Shown here in pieces: positions 22,958-32,804 of a stretch of 64,000 bases of DNA; the first letter of the stretch is position 1; each line of letters opens with the position of its first letter. This DNA comes from Saccharomycodes ludwigii (taxonomy: Eukaryota > Ascomycota > Saccharomycetes > Saccharomycodales > Saccharomycodaceae), in the NCBI RefSeq assembly GCF_020623625.1, contig NC_060203.1, positions 1,488,001 to 1,552,000 on the forward strand, read 5' to 3'. The notes beneath the pieces were generated by a model. That model was not told the origin of the DNA. It saw nothing but the letters and a program-made list of their open reading frames with translations, and did not search any database. A program made the translations under genes and the position numbers.

Positions 22958-25342
22958 TTAATAATGCAATTTGTTTATCTTAGTAGGGCTTTCTAATGCA
23001 ATAGCTACATGTAAGTCTTCGATCAAACTATCTATAGCTTTAAAATTCAAGTCGTTATTCGCAAATTCCTGATGCTTTTCCGTTTTAATATGTTCACTTA
23101 ATCTCTCGTATTTAACACGACAATTCTCACAATATCCTCCACCTAATTTCTTATCTTTAATAGCTTGTGGTTGTGGTTGTGCTGGTGTACGAATTTTTGT
23201 CACTGTAGAAGTGTTATTCTTAATTCCATGCTTAAGTGAAGAATCATTGATGGTAAATATTTTATTTATTTTAGTGCTGTTAAATTTCGATGTGTTGTTA
23301 TGGTTAATTGTGCTTGAGGCACCCCCAGTTCTGCCGCTATTAGTAACATTTAACGTGGCACTTACAGCAGTAGTGGCAACACTTGTGCTATTAGATGTAG
23401 CATTAGAAATCGAAGTAGAAGCACCACCCATGTTATTTAAAGTCGGTGGTTTACTATTATTATTCCTTTCTACAACCAACTTGTTTAAATGTTGCAAAGT
23501 TTTATTAACAACAGAACTCTTAGTTGGTGCTAGTCCATTTCCTGTGTCGTTAGATAAGTTGACGCCACTTGCCTTGATCTCAAATGGAGTTAACCTTTTC
23601 CTTTGAGATTCCTCAAATTCGGCGGTTTCAAATCTTATTAACGCTGGAGGACCACGCTTCTCATTACTATTGTTTTCAATACAATTGATAGTCGTGGTAC
23701 CATCGTTATCTAGATTTTGTCTTTTCCACGTAGCCTTTGGGGGTAATCTGTTGGTTATAGATAAATCGCATTTATCGGGTCTATTCTCGCCATCAGTAGT
23801 CAAAGTGTTCCCAAGGTTAGTAGCATCACTGTTTTTCATATTTCCCTTTATGATTTTGAATTCTTCATTGTACAACTTTTCTGAATCCATATATTTAGTG
23901 TCAATGATATATAAATTATTACTTGGATTAGGATTAGCTGTTTCGCTATATAACCTACGCAATATCAGGGCATAATTTTCATTTAACTTATCTCTTTTAT
24001 ATCTTTTCAAAATACGACGGGGTTGTAATTCATCATATCCTTCATCTCCAACAAAGGGGCATCTTCCCAATGAGCCAAATTTAATTTTTGGATAGCCTAC
24101 TGGTTTGTTAGTGTTATCATTTTTGGGCCATTCTATGGCAATAATGGGACTAAACTGTTGGTTTAGATCATAAATGTATAAATGAGGGACAAATGATTTA
24201 AAATAATGAATATCATCCCTTTTGCAAAATGGATCTCTATCAGTGGGGCCATAAAGCTTTTCATTTTTTAAATAATGGGACAAAGATTTATTTTTCATTG
24301 AGGAATCAGTATTATGATAATTATCTTGTGGAACATTGTAATTATGAATATCAACATCTAAGTTTTTCAAAAACCGTTGAGCTTTATCAAAATTCCAAAT
24401 TTTCATATAAGCATGATGAGCCTTATTTAAAACATCATTTTCAGGTAATTTGGAATAATCAGATATATTGCTTCTAGTGGTAATTACAATAGTAATATGT
24501 GTATCAAAGAAGGATTTGATTTCAGCGCCTAATGAAATAAAGGCATTCCTTAACAAAATGTATGTTTCATTTATATCGCTGTTATTGGGACTGTTATTAT
24601 TAGTGGTATTGGCAACAACAGCATCATTAATTATGTCAAAATATATACGTGTACCTTTTTTCATAATTTGCTTCCAATTTTGTTGCCAGTTTTTCATATC
24701 TAAACTATTACTGACAACAGCTTTTTTTGGCTGCTTAACAAGTTTTTTTGCACTAATATTATCTGAGATTAATTTTTGATTGTTTGTTTTGAGTGTAGTG
24801 TTTATAGAAGAAGTTTTTTTAGCATTACTACTGGTAATGTTATTGGTTTTAGACTTCATAATTGCAAATTTTCTTTTATTAGTTAACGTTGTATTTAAAG
24901 CATTAATATTTGACAAAACGGGTAAAATTTTTGGATGTTCCTGAAATAAGGCACCATCAATTGACCTTTTGCAGAATTTTGTTGCTTTTATTTTTGTAGT
25001 GTTGTTATGTTTCAGTTTTTTTAAGACATGTAACTCTGTAACATCGGCGTCTTTTTCTTCCTCTTGTTGACGTGGTTGTTGATCTGCTATCACAGTTAAT
25101 TTTTCGTTTTTTCCCTCTTTTTCTTCTTCAACGTCAGCTACTATTTGTTTTTTGTTATTATTGATAGAATGTGAGACTGGTAGTTCTTTATTGATAACAG
25201 TGATACCGGTGTTTTTTATGAGCGGTGTAACTTTCAAAAGCTCAGTTTTATTTATTTTTGTTGCACACATTGTTGGCAATGCTACTTTATTGGCATTTGT
25301 TTCTATTAGAGGTACTCTTTTTCTACTATTCTTATCAATCAT
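22958..25342 (-). CDS. DBF4: Dbf4, regulatory subunit of the Cdc7 S-phase kinase
   Basis: The product is 794 residues (S. cerevisiae 704). The three Dbf4 motifs are in order: motif N (BRCT-like, about 230-300, RIYFDII ... SLGAEIKSFFDTHITIVITT), motif M (about 375-450, YFKSFVPHLYIYDL ... KFGSLGRCPFVGDEGYDELQ) and motif C, a CCHH zinc finger near 730-760 (CENCRVKYERLSEHIKTEKH). Dbf4 binds and activates Cdc7, which phosphorylates Mcm2-7 to fire replication origins in the nucleus. Linkers are Asn/Thr-rich. Two ACGCGT (MCB) sites about 310-350 bp upstream suggest G1/S control by MBF. The next gene, CDC34, is also a near neighbour of DBF4 in S. cerevisiae. Confidence 0.93.
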   Translation of the reverse strand: MIDKNSRKRVPLIETNANKVALPTMCATKINKTELLKVTPLIKNTGITVINKELPVSHSINNNKKQIVADVEEEKEGKNEKLTVIADQQPRQQEEEKDADVTELHVLKKLKHNNTTKIKATKFCKRSIDGALFQEHPKILPVLSNINALNTTLTNKRKFAIMKSKTNNITSSNAKKTSSINTTLKTNNQKLISDNISAKKLVKQPKKAVVSNSLDMKNWQQNWKQIMKKGTRIYFDIINDAVVANTTNNNSPNNSDINETYILLRNAFISLGAEIKSFFDTHITIVITTRSNISDYSKLPENDVLNKAHHAYMKIWNFDKAQRFLKNLDVDIHNYNVPQDNYHNTDSSMKNKSLSHYLKNEKLYGPTDRDPFCKRDDIHYFKSFVPHLYIYDLNQQFSPIIAIEWPKNDNTNKPVGYPKIKFGSLGRCPFVGDEGYDELQPRRILKRYKRDKLNENYALILRRLYSETANPNPSNNLYIIDTKYMDSEKLYNEEFKIIKGNMKNSDATNLGNTLTTDGENRPDKCDLSITNRLPPKATWKRQNLDNDGTTTINCIENNSNEKRGPPALIRFETAEFEESQRKRLTPFEIKASGVNLSNDTGNGLAPTKSSVVNKTLQHLNKLVVERNNNSKPPTLNNMGGASTSISNATSNSTSVATTAVSATLNVTNSGRTGGASSTINHNNTSKFNSTKINKIFTINDSSLKHGIKNNTSTVTKIRTPAQPQPQAIKDKKLGGGYCENCRVKYERLSEHIKTEKHQEFANNDLNFKAIDSLIEDLHVAIALESPTKINKLHY

Positions 25343-25649
25343 GAATTATAAATATATATATATATATATTTATGTTATTTAATTTATTATTATTGTTGTG
25401 TTAGTAGATACGTTTCAGTTTTATAACTACTTGAGATTTGATTGTTTATTTGTTTTTCTTTCTTTCTTTTTTTTTTTTTTTTTTTTTTAAAAAAAAGAAC
25501 AAGATTAGAAAGAATCAATTCAACGTTTAAATCGTATGTTTTTGTATTATGTATATATATATATAACATATAATATATATTTTGTTTGGTAGTCGTACAA
25601 AATGCTTGAAAAATATTCAAAAAGAGCCCTAAAAGAATAATTGTAAGCA

Positions 25650-25655
25650 ACGCGT
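25650..25655. promoter_or_regulatory. MCB element (ACGCGT) upstream of DBF4
   Basis: Palindromic ACGCGT 308 bp upstream of the DBF4 ATG. It is the binding site of the MBF (Mbp1-Swi6) G1/S factor and is paired with another copy 36 bp away. Confidence 0.6.
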
Positions 25656-25685
25656 TTTAAAAAAAATTGAAAAAAGTGATAATTA

Positions 25686-25691
25686 ACGCGT
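25686..25691. promoter_or_regulatory. MCB element (ACGCGT) upstream of DBF4, second copy
   Basis: Second perfect ACGCGT, 344 bp upstream of the DBF4 ATG. Two CG-rich palindromes this close in such AT-rich DNA are unlikely by chance. Confidence 0.6.
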
Positions 25692-25833
25692 TTATTATTA
25701 TAATTTTTGTACGGAAATCCGGATGTAATCGGACATAAGTTAATATAATGTAAATTATTTTCCCTTTTTTTTTTTTTTTAATTCATTATTATTTATTGTT
25801 GCGGGCCGTACAAACGATTGTATGTTTACTTTG

Positions 25834-25841
25834 CACGTGAC
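25834..25841 (-). promoter_or_regulatory. CDEI-type Cbf1 site (GTCACGTG)
   Basis: The minus strand reads GTCACGTG, matching RTCACRTG, the E-box bound by Cbf1 in budding yeasts at promoters and at centromeres. A promoter role is more likely here. Confidence 0.4.
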
Positions 25842-26377
25842 AGTTCAAACTTGAAAATATTTCCATATGATAATACATATTTCATTAAACAAACCTATTC
25901 TTATCTACCTATAAATACATACAGAACCTATTGTTTTAACTAATTATAATCACTCAACTTGTTTCTACCCTTTTTTCTTTAATATATCTAAAGTTATTTA
26001 TCTTACAACCATAATATCCCATCTAGCCTATTTGTCGCACGGATTGTTCATTTATTTTTCTCATATTAAGTGTTTGTCACAGTTCATAGAGAGTGTAGCA
26101 ATAATGGCAGATTAAGAAACTCCCAAAAAGCATGTAATTCTCGTAATGGACAAGAACGAAACATTAGAAAAGAATAATATACATGGCAAATAGAAAAAAA
26201 AATTGGAAACTAAATCACATATATAAAAGTCGTTGATTTAAGAGTTACTTATTACTTTAAAACATATAAGTTACACCTTAGATGGCTCAAAATATATGAA
26301 AAGACAAGTGACAAGTTATTTTATCAGCCTTTTCATAACATATATTATAATTATGCATGTAACACGCATCATTGGTT

Positions 26378-26449
26378 GCCTCCTTAGCTTAGTGGTAGAG
26401 CGTTGCACTTGTAATGCAAAGGTCGCTAGTTCAATTCTGGCAGGTGGCA
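26378..26449 (+). tRNA. tT(UGU): tRNA-Thr(UGU)
   Basis: 72 nt with no intron. The acceptor GCCTCCT pairs with AGGTGGC (U:U opposition at 4:69), the D arm is GCTT-AGTGGTA-GAGC, the anticodon arm TTGCA-CTTGTAA-TGCAA with TGT at 26410-26412, and the T arm GCTAG-TTCAATT-CTGGC with discriminator A. A five-T run ten bases downstream can act as the Pol III terminator. Confidence 0.94.
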
Positions 26450-26917
26450 GTAGTATTGTTTTTGCATGCTTAAAACATTTCTTTTTTTTTTTTTTTTTTT
26501 TTTTTTTGTTTTTTTCCTTTCAAGCTTAAAATTGATTAATTTTTCTGTCTGTGGATATTTCTGTGCTTTTTTTTTTTGCTCTTTGCTTTTTTATTATTAA
26601 TAATTTTTTTTTAATTTTTAATTTTTAATTTTTAAACTAGATTCCTTTTTTGCCTCCTTTTTTTTTTTTTTTTTATTTTGTTTCTTTTTTAAAAAAATAT
26701 TTAACTTATTTTTGTTATTCTTGTTATAACTTTTTTTTATATATTTTTATTAATAATATCAAGAAAGAAAGAAAAAAATTAAAAATTAAAAAAAAATAAA
26801 ACTAATTAAAAAGGAAGAGGTTTTTTTTTTTTTTTTTTTTGCAACAACAAATATCAACAATATTATATTTCCTTTTACCACATAAAAAAAACCAAAAACT
26901 AACATATACAACTGAAA
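26450..26917. other. CDC34 promoter region
   Basis: Very T-rich spacer with a T23 tract close to the tRNA (about 26485) and further long T runs up to the CDC34 leader. No gene is seen. Confidence 0.6.
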
Positions 26918-27579
26918 ATGAGTAATTCACGTAAAAGCACAGCCGCCTCTTTATTACTACGTCAATACAGAGAATTAACAGATCCTAAAAAAGCCATACC
27001 ATCTTTCCATATCGAACTGAGTGATGACGATAATATATTTGTGTGGAATATTGGTGTCATGGTACTAAATGAAGATTCTATATACCATGGGGGTTATTTT
27101 AAGGCACAAATGAAATTCCCTGATGATTTCCCCTTTTCTCCTCCAAGTTTCAGATTTACACCAGCTATTTATCACCCAAATGTTTATAGAGATGGCAGAC
27201 TATGTATTTCTATATTACATCAGAGTGGTGATCCCACAAGTGAAGAACCAGATAGTGAAACTTGGTCTCCTGTACAAACCGTAGAAAGTGTTTTGATTAG
27301 TATTGTTTCATTATTAGAAGACCCAAATATTAACTCACCAGCCAATGTTGATGCTGCTGTTGACTATAGAAAGCATCCAGATCAATATAAGCAACGAGTC
27401 AAGATGGAAGTTGAAAGGTCTAAACAAGATATCCCTGATGGTTTTATTATGCCAAATTCTATTCAAGATGCATATTTATCTTCTTCAAGCATTATTAATT
27501 CTGCTACTTCTTCTTTTACTACTTTGGGTGCTAGTGGTAGTAATTCTGGAATTATGAATAATCTCCCCACCGCTATTAC

Positions 27580-27611
<32 letters not shown>

Positions 27612-28105
27612 GTAGTAATAATAGTCTCGATAATAACGAGGCTAATACTGATAGTAGTCATATTTATAATAGTCATACCAATAATAACAATAACAGTAAG
27701 ATTCTATCGAAACAGAACGTAGCAACGCAAAATAATAGAAAAACGTCAGAGTCTTTTTTCCCCTCTTGTTCGTCCTCAAAATTAAATATAGCAAGTTTTA
27801 ATAAAACTGCCTCTGCTACTTTAGATTTTGGAAATATAGGATCTAGCGGCAGTACCAATAGCGCCGATAATTTTTGGTATGATAGTGACATCGATGAGGA
27901 AGAAGATGTGGATATGATATTTTATGATAGCGAGGAAGATGAAGACGACGATGATGATTATGATGTTGAAGATAATAGTAACGATATGAAGAAGAAAAAT
28001 AAATCATTAAAGAAGAAGAATAATGTTGATAACGATGACAATGAAAGCTTTATGGATAAGACAGCAAATGTTGTAAAGAAAGTGGCAGCTGAATACAATG
28101 AATAA
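26918..28105 (+). CDS. CDC34: Cdc34 ubiquitin-conjugating enzyme (E2)
   Basis: The product is 395 residues (S. cerevisiae 295). The UBC fold spans residues 5-175, with HPNVYRDGRLCISILH carrying the catalytic Cys near residue 96. The Cdc34-specific acidic loop (GDPTSEEPDSETWSPVQTVE) follows. The tail has an Asn-rich segment, then a strongly acidic stretch (DSDIDEEEDVDMIFYDSEED) of the kind that docks on SCF cullin/Rbx1. As the E2 of SCF, it ubiquitinates Sic1 and G1 cyclins to allow S phase entry. The extra length is all in the low-complexity tail. It is followed on the same strand by SLM4. Confidence 0.95.
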
Positions 28106-28194
28106 GTTGGAAAAAAAATTTAGTGTTGGCTTTAAGAGTTTGAGGATTAAGGAATTCATTTATGATTATTACTATTATTATCTTGGTTTTTATT

Positions 28195-28233
<39 letters not shown>

Positions 28234-28640
28234 GGCGCATTTATCATTCAAATATAAGCTATGTTAATATAATATCATATAATATTACTGTGTATATTTA
28301 TAACTTATATAAATATTATACTAAAAAAAAAAAAAAAAAAAATTGCTTATCCTTTTATTAATTGGTTAATTTTGATTGGCGGTGGTTATCTTTTTTTGTT
28401 TTGTTTTTTTTTTTTCCCTTATTGAGTAGCTTTTTTCCGAAATGGTTTGGACATGAAGTTTTCGGATAATAACTATTTTTTTTTTTTTTTTTTTTTTTTT
28501 TTTATTATTATTATTATTTTATCCTTTTTTTTTATTGTCTTTTTAGAACCAAACTTATACATTACATATTAGAACTTTGTCAAGAAAAAAAAAAATTTCC
28601 CCAGTTTGTTAAGGATACAAAACGGCAAGAAGAATAAAAC
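28106..28640. other. CDC34-SLM4 spacer
   Basis: Contains an (AT)n run at about 28195-28217, long T and A runs, a T34 tract near 28470-28503, and CGG motifs at 28436-28440 and 28462-28466, about 180-200 bp before the SLM4 start. No gene is seen. Confidence 0.6.
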
Positions 28641-29150
28641 ATGTTAAAAGCTTCAAGTATTAATAAATTACTAAACAAGTTAGTAAATGAGCCTGCATAT
28701 TCACCGATTATCAGCAAAAATGTTAATGCTACTAACACAAAAATAAAGCGTACCGTCTATCATATGAAAAGTATTGCGTTGATAGATAGCACATCAGGTA
28801 ATATACTTGCGTACTCAATAAAAAAGACTGGAGCCACAACTGTCAACGATAATGAGCCCGAATTAAGTTTGCCTCTAATGTGTCTATTAGTGAGGGATAA
28901 ATATATGGAAGATTCGCATAGCAAAAAAAATGAGGAAAATGATATTGTTGTCTACACTTATGATTTGGATGAAGAGTGGAATGTTTGCTGTGCATTAATA
29001 CCAGGAAGTGATATCCTAGTATGTTATATAAGTCGTGCAAACGTTACTGCCAATACCGCCAGTGTAAATTTCCCTGTTGGTTTATTGTGTTTAAAATTAA
29101 AAGTTAATATCAAGAATAATTTTAAAAGTCTATACGGTTATAAAATGTGA
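28641..29150 (+). CDS. SLM4: Slm4/Ego3, subunit of the vacuolar EGO (Rag-anchoring) complex
   Basis: The product is 169 residues (S. cerevisiae 162). The roadblock/LC7-like pattern matches yeast Ego3: an N-terminal helix, IALIDSTSGNILAYSI, a middle MCLLVRDKYMEDSHSK, then VVYTYDLDEEWNVCCALIPG, FPVGLLCLKLK and a final LYGYK (yeast LFGYK). The EGO complex anchors the Gtr1-Gtr2 GTPases on the vacuole and signals amino-acid sufficiency to TORC1. No transmembrane or lipidation site is seen; membrane attachment comes from Ego1. In S. cerevisiae SLM4 is YBR077C and CDC34 is YDR054C, on duplicated sister regions; here they are adjacent. Confidence 0.85.
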   Translation: MLKASSINKLLNKLVNEPAYSPIISKNVNATNTKIKRTVYHMKSIALIDSTSGNILAYSIKKTGATTVNDNEPELSLPLMCLLVRDKYMEDSHSKKNEENDIVVYTYDLDEEWNVCCALIPGSDILVCYISRANVTANTASVNFPVGLLCLKLKVNIKNNFKSLYGYKM

Positions 29151-31007
29151 TAAATATATATATATATATATTTGTTTGTTTGTCGGTGCCAAATCCTGAA
29201 TAGACATGATGGTCCGACTGTTTATGAAATTTTTATGTTGAATTTTGGTAATAAAATAAGTGTACTATTACTCAGTAAGTCAAGCTTTGATTTAACATAC
29301 TCCGTTAGAATATTGTGACGATCAACATTTTCTTTTTTCTTTCTTTCATACATAATAAACGCATTGCCAGCGAAATTTTTTGAGGTTCAAATTACTGTTT
29401 CTATGAATTGGCTAACTTTATTTTTTGTAAGGCCTTGCTCATAAGCAATTATAATAAAATCAAAGTTTGGATGTATTTTCCTTATATATATATCTTGATT
29501 TTTTTTAAAGAGATAACCGCTAAAAAAAAGTATGTATATGTTTTATTTTTTTTTTATGTGATTCCAGACGGTAGATAAAATGTTTACTTTTCAATATAAG
29601 TACGGAAAAGCATTTAGGGAAACGTTTTGGAACAATTTGTATATTCCTAATGAGAGAGTTAAGCGGGGAAAATCTTATGGGATTAATAGCGTTAACTTAG
29701 CCGTGTGTCTAATGAACAAATGAAAATTTGTCTAAAGTTTAAAAAAAGAAAATGAACAAAAAATTATGTAGGGATAAGCGATTACAGATAAAAGTTATTG
29801 ATAAATAATAATAATAATAAGATTTAATCAAAGATGGTAATAGAGATCAGTTTGTTTCTAATTTAAATTTTTTTTTTTTTTTTTTTTTTTCTTTCTTGTA
29901 GATAAAAATAAATATAAAGGCAAATGCAACATCTCGAATAATACAGGAGATTTGAGTTGATAAGCATTGTTTAGTTAGTTTGGGTGTGAGTTGGCCATGT
30001 GCGTTATACCGATTTATTTTGGGGAAATAAAACATAAAAAAAAAAAAAAAAAACTTTGATTTTACTTGTACGAGAAATTGCTTGGAAGACAAAAAAAAGT
30101 TGTTATCATTTTTATTTTTATTTGCTGGGCGAGAAGAAAGGGAGAAAGATGATCGGTCGGTCAGCCTGGTGGCAAAAATGAAAATAAATAAAAAGGGTTA
30201 AGCGTATTGTTCTAAATTCTTTTTTATTTGTTAATGTGATAAGCCATGTCCGATCTTATGTCTCGCTCTCAGTTTTCTACTTTTTTATTTCTTAGATAAC
30301 AAAACATCTCGAATATAATCAAAAATAGAAAAATATGAAATAAAAATAAATCAATCTTTAATATTCTTGTAGCTCGATAAATTAGTTCAATATAATATTA
30401 ATACTTTGGATAATCTATCGAGGTACAAAAAAAAAAAATCTTATCAACTAATTCCTTTTGCTATTAAATTATTATTATTATTTTTTTTTTTTTTCCATTT
30501 AATGTTCTCGGTAATGATATTCATCTTATAATAAACCTTTCTCCGCCCCTCTCTGTTTGCTTTCCTTCTCTCTAAAAAAAAAAAAAAAAAAAAATTAATG
30601 AATAGAATGATTAAATCAGATCCTCTTATCTTTTTATTTCTGTGACATATGTGACCATAGATATCTAAAGCATATGAATAACCTCTATTATATATATTTT
30701 TTTTTTTTTTGGTCTTGTTTCAATAACAATGTTTCAAAGAAAAAAAATTTTTTTTAAATATTATATAAGTAGCCCATAAAGAAAATAATCTCAATTGTTT
30801 TTTGGTTCAATCTTGTAGCTAATCTTTTTTTCTTGTATTCATATGTCTATATTACAACATACTTTTAACCAACATATCCAAAAAGAATATCATTGAGAAC
30901 TTTAATCATTAGTGTTTTAGGAATTAGTAATTGTAGAACATAATATAGAATTTAATTCAATCTAAAACAAAAAAATAGTTAATATATATATAACAAAAAT
31001 ATAAAAA
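29151..31007. other. 1.9 kb intergenic region, no gene seen
   Basis: Holds an (AT)n just after SLM4, mixed-composition sequence at 29180-29760, T- and A-runs and the promoter of the transporter gene. No conserved open frame or structured RNA was recognised. Confidence 0.5.
30762..30769 (+). promoter_or_regulatory. TATA-like element of the transporter gene
   Basis: TATATAAG about 240 bp upstream of the ATG matches the yeast TATA consensus TATAWAWR. This is a weak call in AT-rich DNA. Confidence 0.3.
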
Positions 31008-32804
31008 ATGGGAAGTGGACCTATAGATTATGAGGCTGTGCCAGGTAATTCATTTTTAGTTGACTTACAACAAAATACCGGTGAGGGTGAACAAAAGAAG
31101 ATTGTTTTAATTCCTACACCGTCGGATGATCCAAATGACCCTTTAAATTGGGACCCGCTTAGAAAGTGGACTGCTGTTTTATGTGTTTTGGTGTATACCG
31201 CCGGTTTAGGTGGTTCTTCAGCTGCCGTTTATTCTGTTTTAGAAGAAATTAGTGATAAAACTGGTATCACTTTGGATCAATTAAATAATGGTACCGGTTA
31301 TATGTTTTTATTTTTTGGTATTGGATGTTTTATTTTCCAACCATTAGCTTTACAATATGGTAAAAGACCTGTCTATTTGTTTTCCATGTTGTCTACTGCT
31401 TTAATCTGTGTTTGGCCCCCTTATACTAAATCTGATGGAGAATGGATTGGTTCCAAGATTTTGCAAGGGTTGTTGGGTGCATGTGTGGAATCTTTGCCAG
31501 AAATTTCCATGAGTGATTTATTTTTTGAACATGAACGTGGTACTGCTTTGGGTATGTATGCTTTGGTCCTATTGACTAGTTCATATTTGTCACCCTTAAT
31601 TGCGGGGTTCATTGCTAGTAATCAAGGCTGGGAATGGGTTATGTTTTGGACAGCCATCGTCTGTGCCATTTTCTTTGTTTTCTTGTTGGTTTTCATGGAA
31701 GAAACCAATTACGAACGTAAGTTGAAGATTGACAGCAGAACAGGTTTACCAATTACATTTAAAAGACCTGGTGAGGAAGAAACTGATTATGTCACTAATG
31801 TTTTCTCAAAAACTTCAAATATCCAAATTAATGAACAGAAACAACAGGCAATGGATGATGTATTGAATGATGAAACTTCAAGTTCTTCAAATGAAAAAGA
31901 TAGAAAAGCCCCTAAGGTTGACGTTAACGAAATTCACAATTTGGAAGCCATCACATCTGCGGACAACGAAAATGTTTACAACCAAGTGAGTAATGTCGAA
32001 TATGTTAAGAGCGATGAGCCTACCAATTATAAGATAAAAACTTACTGGGAAAGAATGTCATTGACATCAGGTATCAAGAAAAAGTTTTTACTACATCATT
32101 ATTTCTTGGGTCCATTCTATATGGCTAGATTTCCAGTTATTTTGTGGGCTGGGTTTTTATATGGTTCCTCTTTGGTTTGGTTTAATGTTTTGAATGCTAC
32201 AGAAGCCTTGATTCTAGGTGGGGATCCATACAACTTTAAAACATCCATGTGTGGTTTGGCTTATATTTCACCAACTATTTTCTCTGTCATCATTTTCTTC
32301 ATTGTTGGTTACATTAGTGATAAATTGAAGATTTACATTGCTTCTAAGCGTGGTGGTCTAAGTATGCCAGAAGATAGATTATGGATTGTCAGCTTTTACG
32401 CTGTTTTCGGTTGCGCTGCCTGTATATTGTGGGGTGTTGGTGCATACTATGAGGTGCATTGGTTTGGTTTGGTGTTCGGATTAGGTTTGCTTGGAGGTCT
32501 AGGTGTTTTTGGTTGTGCTTCTTCAACTGGTTATGTTGTCGATTCATATCACGAGTTGGATACTGAAGCTATGGTTGTTGTTATTATTATAAGAAACTGT
32601 ATGTCATTTGGTGTCAGTTACGGTATTACCGATTGGGTTGTCAATTTAGGCTACAAAAATTGTTTTATTAGTGTCGCCTTTATTTGCTTTGCTTGCAACG
32701 CTTCCTTTTTGTTGATGATTTACACCGGTCCATGGTGGAGAAACAGACAAAAGCATGCTTATTGGAATCTAGTTGAGAAATATAGAAACTTGGGTATGCA
32801 CTAA
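31008..32804 (+). CDS. MFS transporter, DHA1 family, Hol1-like
   Basis: The product is 598 residues with about 12 transmembrane helices in two sets of six. They are split by a hydrophilic acidic loop of about 110 residues (about 240-350). The N-terminal signature IPTPSDDPNDPLNWDPLRKW is typical of the fungal DHA1/Hol1 group (yeast Hol1: IPQPSYSPNDPLNWSSWRK). Other shared signs are LQYGKRPVYL after helix 2 and the MSDLFFEHERGTALGMY region. S. cerevisiae Hol1 transports polyamines and some cations; substrate here is not known. Codons are more biased (GGT, TTG, GTT) than in neighbouring regulatory genes, suggesting good expression. The amidase gene follows on the same strand. Confidence 0.8.
   Translation: MGSGPIDYEAVPGNSFLVDLQQNTGEGEQKKIVLIPTPSDDPNDPLNWDPLRKWTAVLCVLVYTAGLGGSSAAVYSVLEEISDKTGITLDQLNNGTGYMFLFFGIGCFIFQPLALQYGKRPVYLFSMLSTALICVWPPYTKSDGEWIGSKILQGLLGACVESLPEISMSDLFFEHERGTALGMYALVLLTSSYLSPLIAGFIASNQGWEWVMFWTAIVCAIFFVFLLVFMEETNYERKLKIDSRTGLPITFKRPGEEETDYVTNVFSKTSNIQINEQKQQAMDDVLNDETSSSSNEKDRKAPKVDVNEIHNLEAITSADNENVYNQVSNVEYVKSDEPTNYKIKTYWERMSLTSGIKKKFLLHHYFLGPFYMARFPVILWAGFLYGSSLVWFNVLNATEALILGGDPYNFKTSMCGLAYISPTIFSVIIFFIVGYISDKLKIYIASKRGGLSMPEDRLWIVSFYAVFGCAACILWGVGAYYEVHWFGLVFGLGLLGGLGVFGCASSTGYVVDSYHELDTEAMVVVIIIRNCMSFGVSYGITDWVVNLGYKNCFISVAFICFACNASFLLMIYTGPWWRNRQKHAYWNLVEKYRNLGMH

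Larger units (their letters stand above)
25343..26377. other. DBF4 / tRNA-Thr intergenic region
   Basis: A divergent region holding (TA)n next to the DBF4 start, two MCB sites, a cluster of CGG half-sites at 25711-25735, and a perfect CDEI/Cbf1-type site (GTCACGTG on the minus strand) at 25834-25841. No gene is seen. Confidence 0.6.

Noticed and set aside
25711-25841. Centromere-like layout: GTCACGTG, AT-rich ~105 bp, then GGATTTCCGTACAAAAA on the minus strand
   Set aside because: The middle contains GCGGGCCGT and is not purely AT, the TGT of element III is not at the right distance, and the site lies in the MCB-bearing DBF4 promoter, so separate promoter motifs explain it better.
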